A stretch of DNA of 64,000 nt from P36-A1 sp049478495 (GTDB taxonomy: Bacteria; Bacillota_I; Bacilli_A; JAJDGJ01): assembly GCF_049478495.1 (NCBI RefSeq), contig NZ_CP168083.1:1364001-1428000 (forward strand). Reading direction: 5' to 3'. Position numbers and translations under genes: made by a program. The notes under the pieces were generated by a model. That model searched no databases and was not told the DNA's origin. It saw only the letters and a list, made by a program, of their open reading frames with translations. This document shows positions 1 through 8,226 of this stretch, one piece after another; position 1 is the stretch's first letter; every line of letters begins with the position of its first letter.

Positions 1-129
1 ACCTGATCCTGCTAAGATCTTAAGCATGTCTCCCATCATTTTAATTCCGAATAAAAATAGTCCTAGACCTGCAAACACTTTTAATAAATCAAAGTTCACG
101 TCTTGTGCCTGGCTAATAAATTCTTGCAT
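1..129 (-). CDS. Na/Pi cotransporter family protein (5' end only)
   Basis: Only the first 43 codons lie in the window; the gene continues past position 1. The translation starts MQEFISQAQDV and reads into a hydrophobic stretch with LFLFGIKMMGD, the typical first transmembrane segment of NptA/PNaS-type sodium-phosphate cotransporters (membrane phosphate uptake or export). The ATG at 127-129 is preceded by a good ribosome-binding site (GGAGG on the minus strand near 135-141) and a promoter-like sequence at 164-193. Assignment rests on the N-terminal motif alone. Confidence 0.72.
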   Translation of the reverse strand, partial: MQEFISQAQDVNFDLLKVFAGLGLFLFGIKMMGDMLKILAGSG

Positions 130-163
130 TGAGAATCCTCCTATATGTATAAGTTACCTTAAT

Positions 164-193
164 ATTATATAACAATATCCATAAAATGTACAA
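164..193 (-). promoter_or_regulatory. Predicted sigma-A promoter of the Na/Pi transporter gene
   Basis: On the minus strand TTGTAC (188-193) and TATAAT (164-169) are separated by 18 bp, about 35 bp upstream of the ATG at 129. Confidence 0.5.
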
Positions 194-676
194 GATGATT
201 TTTAAACATTATGGATAATTTTATAATTTAGTTTCATTTTGATTATAACTAGGTTAATTATATAAATTTGTCTAAAATCATATTAAATATGTATGTATGC
301 GCTACCTACTTGTCTTAGAGATGATTTTGAAATCAATTCTATTATTTTTTCACTTCTTTTTTTGTTTTTTTATCTTAATATATTTATAATAGTTTAATTA
401 TTTAACTTATCTGAGATAAAAAAATTTTTATTTATTTTGTTGATTCATGATTAATTTTTATCTTTTATTTGTATTATTTATAGTGGTATATTTATTACCA
501 TTTATTTGATTAGCTAAAATATTTAAATTTTCAGTATTTTAGCTTGTTATCTAGTCGTTTTTATAAAAAAAGTCTTTTTTTAATTTTATTATAATATGCT
601 ATTTTTATATTTGCTATTATCTAATTTTAAAATTAAGATGAAATGAATATACATAAAAAGATGTAATGTTTGATTA
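194..676. other. AT-rich stretch without recognisable gene
   Basis: About 480 bp with stop codons in all frames and long T and A runs. I see no coding region, RNA gene or convincing hairpin. It separates the transporter gene from the insertion sequence. Confidence 0.5.
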
Positions 677-684
677 AAATCAAT
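677..684. repeat. Left copy of 8-bp target-site duplication
   Basis: AAATCAAT at 677-684 recurs exactly at 2201-2208 on the other side of the ISL3-type element. Eight-base duplications are usual for ISL3. One extra base (A685) lies between this copy and the best-aligned left terminal repeat. Confidence 0.75.
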
Positions 685-685
685 A

Positions 686-710
686 GGTTCTATAATTTAT
701 AGGGTGGAAT
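686..710. repeat. Left terminal inverted repeat of the ISL3 element
   Basis: GGTTCTATAATTTATAGGG followed by TGGAAT aligns to the reverse complement of 2176-2200 with 18 of 25 positions identical. The inner 12 bases are identical (ATAGGGTGGAAT); the outer half is diverged. Confidence 0.75.
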
Positions 711-746
711 AACAAATTCAAGTATTACTTGAAATGTTATCCACCC
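702..746. repeat. Near-palindromic hairpin inside the left IS end
   Basis: GGGTGGAATAAC at 702 pairs with GTTATCCACCC ending at 746 through a stem of roughly 20 bp with a small bulge, so the left end holds a second, inverted copy of the terminal-repeat core. It lies before the transposase promoter and could limit read-through transcription into the element. Confidence 0.65.
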
Positions 747-826
747 TTAAATTGTTAATATAAAGAAAAAGACATTTATCTTTGTTATAATTTAAGCGAC
801 TAAAATAAATTAAGGAGATAAATGTC

Positions 827-2107
827 ATGATTAATAATAACATAATTAATAAAAACAATAAAGAATTAAAAGAAATTATTGGAATTAATGACTCCAATAT
901 TAATATATATAAATTTCAAGATGAAAAAATTAAAGATAATATTTCTAAAGTATTTTATGGAATTCTATTTTTTAATGATAATGTTTGTCCTAAATGTAAT
1001 AAAGTTCATAATAAATTTTATGTACATAATAAAAAAGTATCTCTTATTAAATTACCTATGGTTTCTGGTTTTGATGCTTATTTAAAGCTTACTAAAACTC
1101 GTTACAAATGTATGGAATGTAATAAAACTTTTATTCCTGCTAATACTCTAACAAATCCTGGATGTTTTATTTCTAATAAAGTTAAATATCTTATTGCTCT
1201 TAAATTAACTAATATGCTTACTTGTACTTATATTGCTAAAGATCATAATGTATCTACACATTCTGTTTTTAGAGTATTAGATACTTATGCAGAGGCTGCT
1301 AAATCTACTACTATTAAATCCTATTTACCAAAAGTACTTCATTTTGATGAGTTTAAATCTACTAAAGATGCTGATGGCAATATGTCCTTTGTTATTATGG
1401 ATGGTGAAAAAAGAAAGCTACTAGATATCGTAGAAAACAGACAAAAAGCTTACTTAGAGAACTATTTTAGCTACTATACAAAAGAAGCTATTGATAATGT
1501 TGAATATATTGTAATTGATATGTATACACCTTATATTGAAATCATTAAAAATGTCTTTACTAATGCTAAAATAATATTAGATAGATTTCATATTTATCAG
1601 AATTTAACTAGAGCCTTTAATAAAACTAGAGTTGCAATTATGAATGCAGATGAAAAAAACAGAAATAAGTTCAAAAATTTTTGGAAACCTATATTACAGT
1701 TAAAAGAGAATCTTTCAGAAGTGATGTTTAAGCATGCAACCTTTAATTATAAGTTCACAAACAATAAAGCAATTCTAAATTATTTAATCGAAAATAATGA
1801 GGACTTTAAAAATAATTATGAAATATATCAAGATTTACTATTTTCTTTAAAATACAATAATATGGAAATGTTTAAGAAAACAATTGATCAGCCTAATAAA
1901 TTAGCTTCAGATAAAATTAAAACTTGTATATCTACCTTTATTAAGTATTTTGAATATATTAAAGATAGTTTCGATGTTGAGTATAATAATGGAATAATAG
2001 AAGGTACAATATCTAAATTCAAGAAGTTAAAAACAATATCTTGCGGGTTTAGAAGATTTGAAAGATTAAAAACTAGAATAATAATACAAGAATTATTAAT
2101 TGTATAG
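827..2107 (+). CDS. ISL3-family transposase
   Basis: A 426-residue DDE transposase, full length for the family. The N-terminal zinc-ribbon cysteines are visible (CPKC near 54-57, CMEC near 95-98), followed by a helix-turn-helix region at about 130-155. The catalytic core shows HFDEF (Asp174), VIDMYTPY (Asp231) and NGIIEG (Glu392), the expected DDE triad. AAGGAG at 812-817 precedes the ATG and a TATAAT box lies at 786-791. There are no internal stops, so it may be active. It converges on parC. Confidence 0.93.
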   Translation: MINNNIINKNNKELKEIIGINDSNINIYKFQDEKIKDNISKVFYGILFFNDNVCPKCNKVHNKFYVHNKKVSLIKLPMVSGFDAYLKLTKTRYKCMECNKTFIPANTLTNPGCFISNKVKYLIALKLTNMLTCTYIAKDHNVSTHSVFRVLDTYAEAAKSTTIKSYLPKVLHFDEFKSTKDADGNMSFVIMDGEKRKLLDIVENRQKAYLENYFSYYTKEAIDNVEYIVIDMYTPYIEIIKNVFTNAKIILDRFHIYQNLTRAFNKTRVAIMNADEKNRNKFKNFWKPILQLKENLSEVMFKHATFNYKFTNNKAILNYLIENNEDFKNNYEIYQDLLFSLKYNNMEMFKKTIDQPNKLASDKIKTCISTFIKYFEYIKDSFDVEYNNGIIEGTISKFKKLKTISCGFRRFERLKTRIIIQELLIV

Positions 2108-2115
2108 AAAAAGCA

Positions 2116-2148
2116 TAAAAAAAGGATACAACATTTCTGTTATATCCT
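2116..2148 (-). terminator. Terminator inside the IS right end, facing parC transcripts
   Basis: An 11-bp stem with one mismatch (arms 2123-2133 and 2138-2148, loop TTTC) is followed on the minus strand by a run of seven T. It would stop transcription leaving parC before it runs antisense through the transposase gene. Confidence 0.65.
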
Positions 2149-2175
2149 GTTCTAACTCATGTATCAAATTGTAAA

Positions 2176-2200
2176 ATTCCACCCTATTTGACAAAGAGCC
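2176..2200. repeat. Right terminal inverted repeat of the ISL3 element
   Basis: Reads GGCTCTTTGTCAAATAGGG from the outside, close to published ISL3-family ends, and pairs with 686-710. Confidence 0.8.
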
Positions 2201-2208
2201 AAATCAAT
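2201..2208. repeat. Right copy of 8-bp target-site duplication
   Basis: AAATCAAT, identical to 677-684, directly abutting the right IS terminus. Confidence 0.78.
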
Positions 2209-2236
2209 GCACTACATCTTTTTTCAATATTATTTT

Positions 2237-4756
2237 TTATTCATTTTCTTCAAAAATACTTAATTGTTCTGGTGTGAATTCTTCATATTTTGAATCTTCT
2301 AAAAATTGTTTTGTTTGTTCTACTATAAGAGGTATATGCAGTAAATCATGTATTATACATGCCTCTATAATAATTAAACCATCTTTTAACTTAATACTTT
2401 TCTTTATTCCTTCATGTCCATGACTTAATTTTGTATCAAATGCTTCTATCATTTCAACATTAAAGCCTGAATCACAAACAAATATTTGTTCATTATCATT
2501 AATTGAGAATAGTTTTGTTAAAAGGTCTGGGTTAGTTTTCTTGTTCTTTACACTTAAAGTTCCTTTATTAGCTCTTGTTGATATAGCTATTTCTTCGACT
2601 CTAATTCTTTTTGTGCTTCCATTTTCAAAGATCATAAATAGTTGATTTTGTGAAAATGATTCAGTACCAACTGCTGAGACTAGTTGATCATTATCTAACT
2701 TGATACCTTTTACTCCAGCACTTTTAAGACCTGTTATTGATACTGAGTTTAATGGATATCTCAATGTATATCCTTTTTTACTCATCATAATTATGTCATC
2801 TAACATACTTGCACTGAACACAGAAACAACTTTGTCTTCTTTTTTTAGATTATTATACTTAATTGCTTTTGTATATCTAGATACTTCAAAATCACTAAAT
2901 TTACTTTGTTTTACTTGACCATTTTCGGTTACACTAACTATGGTTGCATCTGATTTAAAACTATCTACTATCATTGCTGTTAATACTTTAGCATCAGTTA
3001 AACCTGATACATAGTTGTTTATATGTCTACCAAAGTCTTTCCATTTTGTTTCCATTATCTCATAAACAGGAATATATGCATAATATCCATTATCAAAGAA
3101 TACTAATAATTTATTTAGAGTTGTTGCTTTTGTTATAGCTATGACAAAATCATCTTCTTTTCTAATAATTGCATCATTACTAGATGAGTATGATCTTAAA
3201 CTAGATCTTTTAATATAACCATCTTTTGATACTGAGATCATTACTTCTGTTTCTTGTATTAGTTGTTCTTTAGTTATGTTTATATCTTCTATTTCATCTA
3301 TAATCATTGTTTTTCTTGGTTCAGCAAAATCTTTTTTTATTTTTTTCATTCGATCTATTATTACTTTATCTAATGATTTTGCATTATCTAAAATATCTGT
3401 TAAATATTCAATATATGTTTGTAATTTTAGTTGTTCTTCTTGTAGTACTATAACATCTGTATTGCTTAAACGATATAGTCTTAAGTCTACTATTGCACTA
3501 GCTTGTTTTTCTGTAAAAGCAAATTCTGTTATTAAATTTGTAATAGATTCTGATCTATTCTTACTTGCTCTAATTATAACTATAATTTTATCAATTACAT
3601 CTACTGCCTTCATTAATCCTTCTACTATATGCATTCTAGCGTTTGCTGTATCTAATTCATATAATGAATAATTTGTTAATACTTCTCTTTGATGTTCAAT
3701 ATATGCATCTAGCATTCCAATTAGTCCTAATAGTTTTGGAGTTTTGTTAACGATTGCAACCATATTAAAGTTATAATATACCTGTAAATTTGTTGTTTTA
3801 TATAAATAGTTTAGAATTGTTGTTTCGTTTGCATCTTTTTTTAATTCTATTACTACACTTAATCCATTTCTATCTGATTCATCTCTTACTGCTATTATGC
3901 CATCAATTATTTTATCATATTTTATTTCTTCTATTTTTTTAACTAACTCTGCTTTATTAACTTCATAAGGTAGTTGTGATATTGTTATTACTTTAATATT
4001 TTTTACTGGTTTAACTTCTACTTTTGATCTAACTACTACTCGACCTTTTCCAGTTTCATATGCTTTTTTTATTTGTTCTTTTCCTTGAATTGTAGCTCCT
4101 GTTGGAAAGTCAGGGCCTTTTACTATTTCTAACAAATCATCTAAAGGACATTTTGGCTTTTTCATTCGATAGATTACAGCATCTATTGATTCTGCTAAGT
4201 TATGTGGTGGTATGTCAGTTGCATAACCAGCAGATATTCCTGTGCTTCCATTTACTAGTAAATTGGGAAAATAAGCTGGTAGTACTACTGGTTCTAGTTC
4301 TGTATCATCAAAGTTTGGTGCAAAAGGTACTGTATTTTTTTCAACATCTTGTAATAAAAGTGCACTAACTTGTGACAATCTTGCTTCAGTATAACGCATT
4401 GCTGCAGCTGAATCCCCATCTACTGATCCATTGTTACCATGCATATCTACTAGAGTGTAATTTAATTTCCAAGATTGTGATAATCTAACCATTGCATCGT
4501 AAACACTACTATCTCCATGTGGGTGATAATTACCAATTATTACCCCTACTGATTTTGCTGATTTACGATATGCTTTGGTTGAAACATTACCTTCTTTATG
4601 CATAGCATATAATATTCTTCTTTGAACTGGCTTTAAACCATCTCTAGCATCGGGAATTGCTCTATCTTGTATTATATATTTAGAGTATCTACCAAAGCCA
4701 TCTCCTACTACATCTTCTAGAGCTTTTACTATAATATTTTTATCATTATCTTTCAT
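2237..4756 (-). CDS. parC: DNA topoisomerase IV subunit A
   Basis: 839 residues. ParC is the DNA-breaking subunit of topoisomerase IV, which unlinks daughter chromosomes. The winged-helix/tower core begins near residue 20 (DRAIPDARDGLKPVQRRIL), the catalytic Tyr122 is in RYTEARLSQ, and the quinolone region HPHGDSSVYDAM holds Ser83 and Asp87, the susceptible-type residues. The C-terminal beta-pinwheel lacks the GyrA box, which favours ParC over GyrA. The start codon overlaps the parE stop by one base (TAATG) after GGAGAG. The IS lies 36 bp past its stop, so its original terminator may have been displaced. Confidence 0.95.
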   Translation of the reverse strand: MKDNDKNIIVKALEDVVGDGFGRYSKYIIQDRAIPDARDGLKPVQRRILYAMHKEGNVSTKAYRKSAKSVGVIIGNYHPHGDSSVYDAMVRLSQSWKLNYTLVDMHGNNGSVDGDSAAAMRYTEARLSQVSALLLQDVEKNTVPFAPNFDDTELEPVVLPAYFPNLLVNGSTGISAGYATDIPPHNLAESIDAVIYRMKKPKCPLDDLLEIVKGPDFPTGATIQGKEQIKKAYETGKGRVVVRSKVEVKPVKNIKVITISQLPYEVNKAELVKKIEEIKYDKIIDGIIAVRDESDRNGLSVVIELKKDANETTILNYLYKTTNLQVYYNFNMVAIVNKTPKLLGLIGMLDAYIEHQREVLTNYSLYELDTANARMHIVEGLMKAVDVIDKIIVIIRASKNRSESITNLITEFAFTEKQASAIVDLRLYRLSNTDVIVLQEEQLKLQTYIEYLTDILDNAKSLDKVIIDRMKKIKKDFAEPRKTMIIDEIEDINITKEQLIQETEVMISVSKDGYIKRSSLRSYSSSNDAIIRKEDDFVIAITKATTLNKLLVFFDNGYYAYIPVYEIMETKWKDFGRHINNYVSGLTDAKVLTAMIVDSFKSDATIVSVTENGQVKQSKFSDFEVSRYTKAIKYNNLKKEDKVVSVFSASMLDDIIMMSKKGYTLRYPLNSVSITGLKSAGVKGIKLDNDQLVSAVGTESFSQNQLFMIFENGSTKRIRVEEIAISTRANKGTLSVKNKKTNPDLLTKLFSINDNEQIFVCDSGFNVEMIEAFDTKLSHGHEGIKKSIKLKDGLIIIEACIIHDLLHIPLIVEQTKQFLEDSKYEEFTPEQLSIFEENE

Positions 4757-6702
4757 TATTTAAGCTCTCCTTTAATCATGTTAGCATACTCATCTTCCAT
4801 TGTGAAACTAACATTTTCTTCTATCCATTCTCTTCTTGGTTCTACTTTATCACCCATTAAAGTTGTAATTCTTTTATCTACAATTGCCATATCTTCAATA
4901 GTTATTTTTATTAGTTGGCGATGTTCAGGATCCATTGTTGTATCCCAAAGTTGAGAAGCATTCATCTCTCCTAAACCTTTATATCTTTGTATTTCGCCTT
5001 TACCATTTCTTTCAATAATTTCATTTAATTCATCATCATCAAAAGCATATTCTAGAATGCTATTTTTACCATTCTTTTTATTATATTTGTACAGTGGTGG
5101 CATAGCTAGATAGACTTTTTCTTGCATAAATAAGTCTTTCATATATCTGTAGAAGAATGTTAATAACAATACTTGTATGTGAGCTCCATCTGTATCTGCA
5201 TCGGTCATAATAATTATTTTTCCATAGTTTATGTCTGTTGCACTAAAATCATTACCAACTCCTCCACCAATAGTGTAGACAAGTGTAGCAATTTCTTCAT
5301 TTTTCATTATTTCTTCAAACTTTGCTTTTTGAGTATTTATTACTTTTCCTCTTAAAGGTAATATAGCTTGATACTTACGGTCTCTTCCTTGTTTAGCACT
5401 TCCACCTGCAGAATCACCTTCGACAATAAATAACTCATTTTTTTCATAATTCTTAGATTGAGCCGGTGTTAATTTTCCACCTAATATTCTACTTTTTACT
5501 CCATCTTTACCTTTTCGACTGTCTTCTCTTGCTTTTCTAGCAGCTTCTCTTGCTTGAGAAGCTTTTATTGCTTTTTTTACTAGTTTATGTGCAAATTCTT
5601 TATTTTCTTCTAAATAGAAATACATTTTCTCATATATAGTACTTTCTACACTACTTCTAGCTATAGGCGTACCTAATTTTGATTTAGTTTGTCCTTCAAA
5701 TTCTAGTAGTCTTTCTGGTACTCTTATTGATATAATTGCTGTTATACCTTCTCTTATATCACTACCTTCAAGATTTTTATCTTTTTCTTTTAATAATTTT
5801 TGTTCTTTAGCATACTCATTAAATACTTTTGTAAGCCCCGTTTTAAAACCTACTTCATGTGTTCCACCATCTATAGTTTTAACATTGTTTACAAAAGATA
5901 AAATATTTTCTGAATAGCCTTCATTATATTGGAATGAAATTTCAATATTTATTTCATTTTCAACATTTTCAAAATAGACTGTATCACCAAATGTTTCTTT
6001 GTCTTCATTTAAAAAAGTTACAAAGCTTTCTATACCATTATCATAATGATATAGTTCATGTTTCACTTCATCTAGACGATTATCAGTTAACTCTATTTTA
6101 AGTCCTTTTAGTAAAAAGGCACTTTCTCTTAGTCTTTCTGATATAGTTGTGAAGCTAAATTTAGTTGTTGAGAAAATACTATCATCAGGCCAAAAGGTGA
6201 TTGTCGTACCTGTTTCTTTTGATTTACCAACTACTTCTAATGGTTTAGCAACTTTACCTCCATCTTCAAAACTAATTTCATATATTGAACCATCTCTTTC
6301 AATGGTAACTTGCATTGCTTTTGAAAGTGCATTAACAACACTTGATCCAACACCGTGTAAACCTCCAGATGTTTGATATCCACCCTCTTGTCCAAATTTA
6401 CCTCCGGCATGTAATATTGTAAAAATTACTTCTGGTGTTGATTTTCCTGTTGAGTGAACTCCTGTAGGTACACCACGCCCTTTATCTATTACTGTAACTG
6501 AATTATCTTTGTTTAAAATTACACTAATATGATCTCCATAACCTGCAAGTGATTCATCTATTGCATTATCAACTATTTCCCATACTAAATGATGTAATCC
6601 ACGAGAATCCGTGCTACCTACATACATTCCAGGTCTTTTTCTAACTGCTTCTAACCCTTCTAATATTTGGATAGTTGATTCATCATATTTTTTCTTTGCC
6701 AT
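4756..6702 (-). CDS. parE: DNA topoisomerase IV subunit B
   Basis: 648 residues, the ATPase subunit that drives strand passage with ParC. The GHKL ATPase fold is clear (VDNAIDESLAGYG, GRGVPTGVH, GGLHGVGSSVVNALS), followed by the TOPRIM domain with EGDSAGGSAKQGRDR and DADTDGAHI, and QRYKGLGEMN near the C-terminus. An AGGAG site precedes the ATG and a TATAAT-like -10 lies at about 6724-6729. It is first in a two-gene operon with parC, which together with the gyrase-box absence in the partner supports ParE rather than GyrB. Confidence 0.95.
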   Translation of the reverse strand: MAKKKYDESTIQILEGLEAVRKRPGMYVGSTDSRGLHHLVWEIVDNAIDESLAGYGDHISVILNKDNSVTVIDKGRGVPTGVHSTGKSTPEVIFTILHAGGKFGQEGGYQTSGGLHGVGSSVVNALSKAMQVTIERDGSIYEISFEDGGKVAKPLEVVGKSKETGTTITFWPDDSIFSTTKFSFTTISERLRESAFLLKGLKIELTDNRLDEVKHELYHYDNGIESFVTFLNEDKETFGDTVYFENVENEINIEISFQYNEGYSENILSFVNNVKTIDGGTHEVGFKTGLTKVFNEYAKEQKLLKEKDKNLEGSDIREGITAIISIRVPERLLEFEGQTKSKLGTPIARSSVESTIYEKMYFYLEENKEFAHKLVKKAIKASQAREAARKAREDSRKGKDGVKSRILGGKLTPAQSKNYEKNELFIVEGDSAGGSAKQGRDRKYQAILPLRGKVINTQKAKFEEIMKNEEIATLVYTIGGGVGNDFSATDINYGKIIIMTDADTDGAHIQVLLLTFFYRYMKDLFMQEKVYLAMPPLYKYNKKNGKNSILEYAFDDDELNEIIERNGKGEIQRYKGLGEMNASQLWDTTMDPEHRQLIKITIEDMAIVDKRITTLMGDKVEPRREWIEENVSFTMEDEYANMIKGELK

Positions 6703-6909
6703 TTGATCACTCCTAACTTATACATTATAACATTAGAATTATTAATAATCTAGAATGATTTTATTTCAAGTCATTTTATAATTTTTATATCTAAGATTTG
6801 TTATATACTATTTTAAAGCTCAATAATCATTGACTTTTAAATATATTAATAACTATTTACAATAAAAAACTAACATATTTGCTTGTATGTTAGAAATTCT
6901 AATTTTATT

Positions 6910-7257
6910 TTATTTTCTTAATATTTTATCAATTTTTTTACCTTTTGCTAGTTCATCAACTAACTTGTCTAACCATCTAATTTTTTGCATAAGTTCATCT
7001 TCAATCAATTCTACTCTATGGCCACAAATAACACCTTTAATTAATTTAGCATTTGGATTTATTAAAGGAGCCTTATTAAAAAAAGTTTGCATTGTTTCCT
7101 TGCTTGTTATGATATTTTCTAGCTCTTTTTGATTATATCCTGTTAACCAAATTATTATTTGGTCTAGCTCTTGCTTAGTATGATTTTTCTTTTCTACTTT
7201 ATTAATATACATTTGATATATATCTTTAAAGCTTACATTTTCAATTTTATGTCTCAT
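6910..7257 (-). CDS. DUF2200 family protein
   Basis: 115 residues of a small cytosolic protein. The signature DUF2200 pattern is present: SFKDIYQMYINKVEKK near the N-terminus, IIWLTGYNQ in the middle, ICGHRVE, and a C-terminal IRWLDKLVDELAKGKKIDKILR. The family has no firmly assigned function. I chose the ATG at 7255-7257, eight bases after GGAG; a TTG two codons upstream is also in frame. It is monocistronic, upstream of parE on the same strand but more than 200 bp away. Confidence 0.85.
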   Translation of the reverse strand: MRHKIENVSFKDIYQMYINKVEKKNHTKQELDQIIIWLTGYNQKELENIITSKETMQTFFNKAPLINPNAKLIKGVICGHRVELIEDELMQKIRWLDKLVDELAKGKKIDKILRK

Positions 7258-7476
7258 AATCAATCTCCTTTATTTATATTATAATCAACATATTACTATA
7301 TTTACAAAGATTAAACTAAAAAAGTTTGTTATTAATCGTAGCTTTTTAACTGTTTCTGTATTATCTAAGTTACGTTTACATAATTAGGTATATTTTATTT
7401 TTATATTATGTTATTTCAATAAATATATTAACTAATCATATTATATTATTCTATATAAAAGAAAGGAAATAATTAA

Positions 7477-8160
7477 GTGCAAGTTATAAATATGTTCATG
7501 GATGAATCAGGATTAATTAATAAAAAGGATAAATGTTCAGTTTATGGTGGTATATGGTTTAATGATTTAAATAAGCAAAAAAAATTTTTGAAAGAATATT
7601 TTGAAATTATTGATAGTATTAAACATCATTATTGTAGGCAATATAAAAATATTTGTTGTTGTAGTTACAAAAAGTGTCCTGAAATTAAAAATTATAATAT
7701 TGAGTCAAGGCATCGTCAGTTATTATTAGAACTAATATTTAAACATTGTTCTACTTATGCTGTTATTGTTGATGTTTCTAAATTAAAGCAGGTTTTTAAA
7801 CTTGAGAAGGGGTTTAAGCTTAAATTTAGAGAATATATTATGAAAAGAATCGTTGTTAAAGTTATTGAGCATGAGTTAAACAATCATAATATTGATTGTA
7901 ATAATCGTTTAAATTTAGCAATTGATATTGATAATATGCCTCATAGTTTAAATTTAGGTTATAATTTAAATGAAGTATTAGCTAGTGTTGATAGTATTAT
8001 TACAAGTAATATTGATTATGATATCAATTATGTAAACTCTAAATATCATTATTTAATACAAGCTTCTGATTTATTAGTTGGTAGTATTAGAAGTGATTTC
8101 TTACTTAATAAATATGATGATATCAATAATAAATTAGATGTTAAACTATATTTACCTTAG
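7477..8160 (+). CDS. DUF3800 domain protein (predicted RNase H-like nuclease)
   Basis: 227 residues. The N-terminal MFMDESG and C-terminal LIQASDLLVGSIR are the hallmark acidic motifs of DUF3800, a predicted RNase H-fold family common in mobile and defence contexts but biochemically obscure; IDIDNM in the middle supplies another acidic residue. Unusual is a cysteine cluster at about 53-68 (YCRQYKNICCCSYKKC). The start is GTG with AAAGGA upstream; an ATG five codons later is an alternative. It stands alone, convergent with the protease gene. Confidence 0.75.
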   Translation: MQVINMFMDESGLINKKDKCSVYGGIWFNDLNKQKKFLKEYFEIIDSIKHHYCRQYKNICCCSYKKCPEIKNYNIESRHRQLLLELIFKHCSTYAVIVDVSKLKQVFKLEKGFKLKFREYIMKRIVVKVIEHELNNHNIDCNNRLNLAIDIDNMPHSLNLGYNLNEVLASVDSIITSNIDYDINYVNSKYHYLIQASDLLVGSIRSDFLLNKYDDINNKLDVKLYLP

Positions 8161-8165
8161 GTAAC

Positions 8166-8217
8166 AAAAAAAGGACTATAGTTTAGATTTTATTATCCTT
8201 TTTATTAGTCCTATCTT
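8166..8217. terminator. Bidirectional terminator between DUF3800 and protease genes
   Basis: AGGACTA (8172-8178) pairs with TAGTCCT (8206-8212), with A-rich sequence on the left and T-rich sequence in and beyond the loop. It lies between two convergent genes. Confidence 0.5.
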
Positions 8218-8226
8218 TATGTTTAT

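Larger units (their letters stand above)
685..2200 (+). mobile_element. ISL3-family insertion sequence, apparently complete
   Basis: An element of about 1.5 kb carrying one intact transposase gene, imperfect 25-bp terminal inverted repeats (686-710 and 2176-2200) and an exact 8-bp flanking duplication. The right terminus read outward-in starts GGCTCTTTGTCAAATAGGG, the known ISL3-family end. It sits 36 bp past the parC stop codon, convergent to parC. The intact gene and exact duplication suggest a fairly recent insertion. Confidence 0.88.

Noticed and set aside
2237..6702. Reading the pair as gyrA/gyrB
   Set aside because: The A subunit lacks a GyrA box, and the tightly overlapped B-then-A order and C-terminal sequence fit topoisomerase IV better.
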